Source: Panacagrimonas sp. (lineage in GTDB: Bacteria; Pseudomonadota; Gammaproteobacteria; Nevskiales; Nevskiaceae). From it: 13,606 bases of DNA. The stretch is from positions 1 to 13,606 of the forward strand of contig JAJFJX010000425.1 in assembly GCA_021773655.1 (NCBI GenBank). The letters run 5' to 3'. Below are positions 13,538-13,606 of this stretch, in pieces (positions within the stretch are counted from its first letter, which is position 1; every line of letters begins with the position of its first letter). The translations under genes were made by a program, and so were the position numbers. The notes under the pieces were generated by a model. The model was not told where the DNA came from. It did no database searches and was given only the letters and a program-made list of their open reading frames with translations.

Positions 13538-13606
13538 GACTGCACCGGGTGCTGGTCGAGTAATTCGTCTCCTTAGTTCAGGCGTGCGCCGTGCGAGCCG
13601 ATCCTG

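Overview
The window looks like chromosomal core-genome DNA from a high-GC gammaproteobacterium. The neighbourhood polA / engB / diheme cytochrome c4 / dsbA is one I know from Pseudomonas and Xanthomonas-type genomes. lptM-lysA and a pspF/pspABC locus fit the same group. I cannot name the genus; a Xanthomonadales- or Chromatiales-like lineage is my best inference.

Layout: (1) 1-575, the 3' part of an ammonium transporter gene (+), followed by a strong GC hairpin and then a perfect 22-bp palindrome with a T7 tract (terminator). (2) 618-1189 holds no protein gene I can support. On the minus strand it contains what looks like a complete small-RNA gene: a TATAAT box near 1130-1125, several C-rich stem-loops, and a Rho-independent terminator at 976-942. 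It lies just downstream of polA, the place where Spot 42 (enterics), ErsA (Pseudomonas) and sX13 (Xanthomonas) are found. (3) 1190-5522 (-), a tightly packed operon lptM-lysA-polA whose genes overlap by 4 bp at both junctions. (4) 5610-6287 (+), an alpha/beta-hydrolase carboxylesterase, convergent with engB (-). (5) 7137-9394 (+), cytochrome c4, dsbA and a secreted M14-type zinc peptidase, with engB divergent from cytochrome c4. (6) 9717-10457 (+), a GH108-type lysozyme with a C-terminal peptidoglycan-binding domain. (7) 10485-13103, a phage-shock (Psp) envelope-stress locus: pspA, pspB and pspC on minus, and the sigma-54 activator pspF divergent on plus. A good -24/-12 sigma-54 promoter lies in front of pspA, and three perfect 13-bp tandem repeats lie between pspA and pspB. 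(8) 13104-13606, a GC-rich repeat/palindrome cluster and a broken IS1380-type transposase remnant.

Functionally most genes are housekeeping: nitrogen uptake, lysine/DAP metabolism and LPS assembly, DNA repair, ribosome assembly, periplasmic redox, peptidoglycan turnover and inner-membrane stress. The most interesting unexplained element is the polA-linked C-rich sRNA candidate. Secondary points are the psp regulatory region with its tandem repeats, the CEHC-type DsbA with a cysteine near the end of its signal peptide, and the GH108 lysozyme outside any visible prophage.
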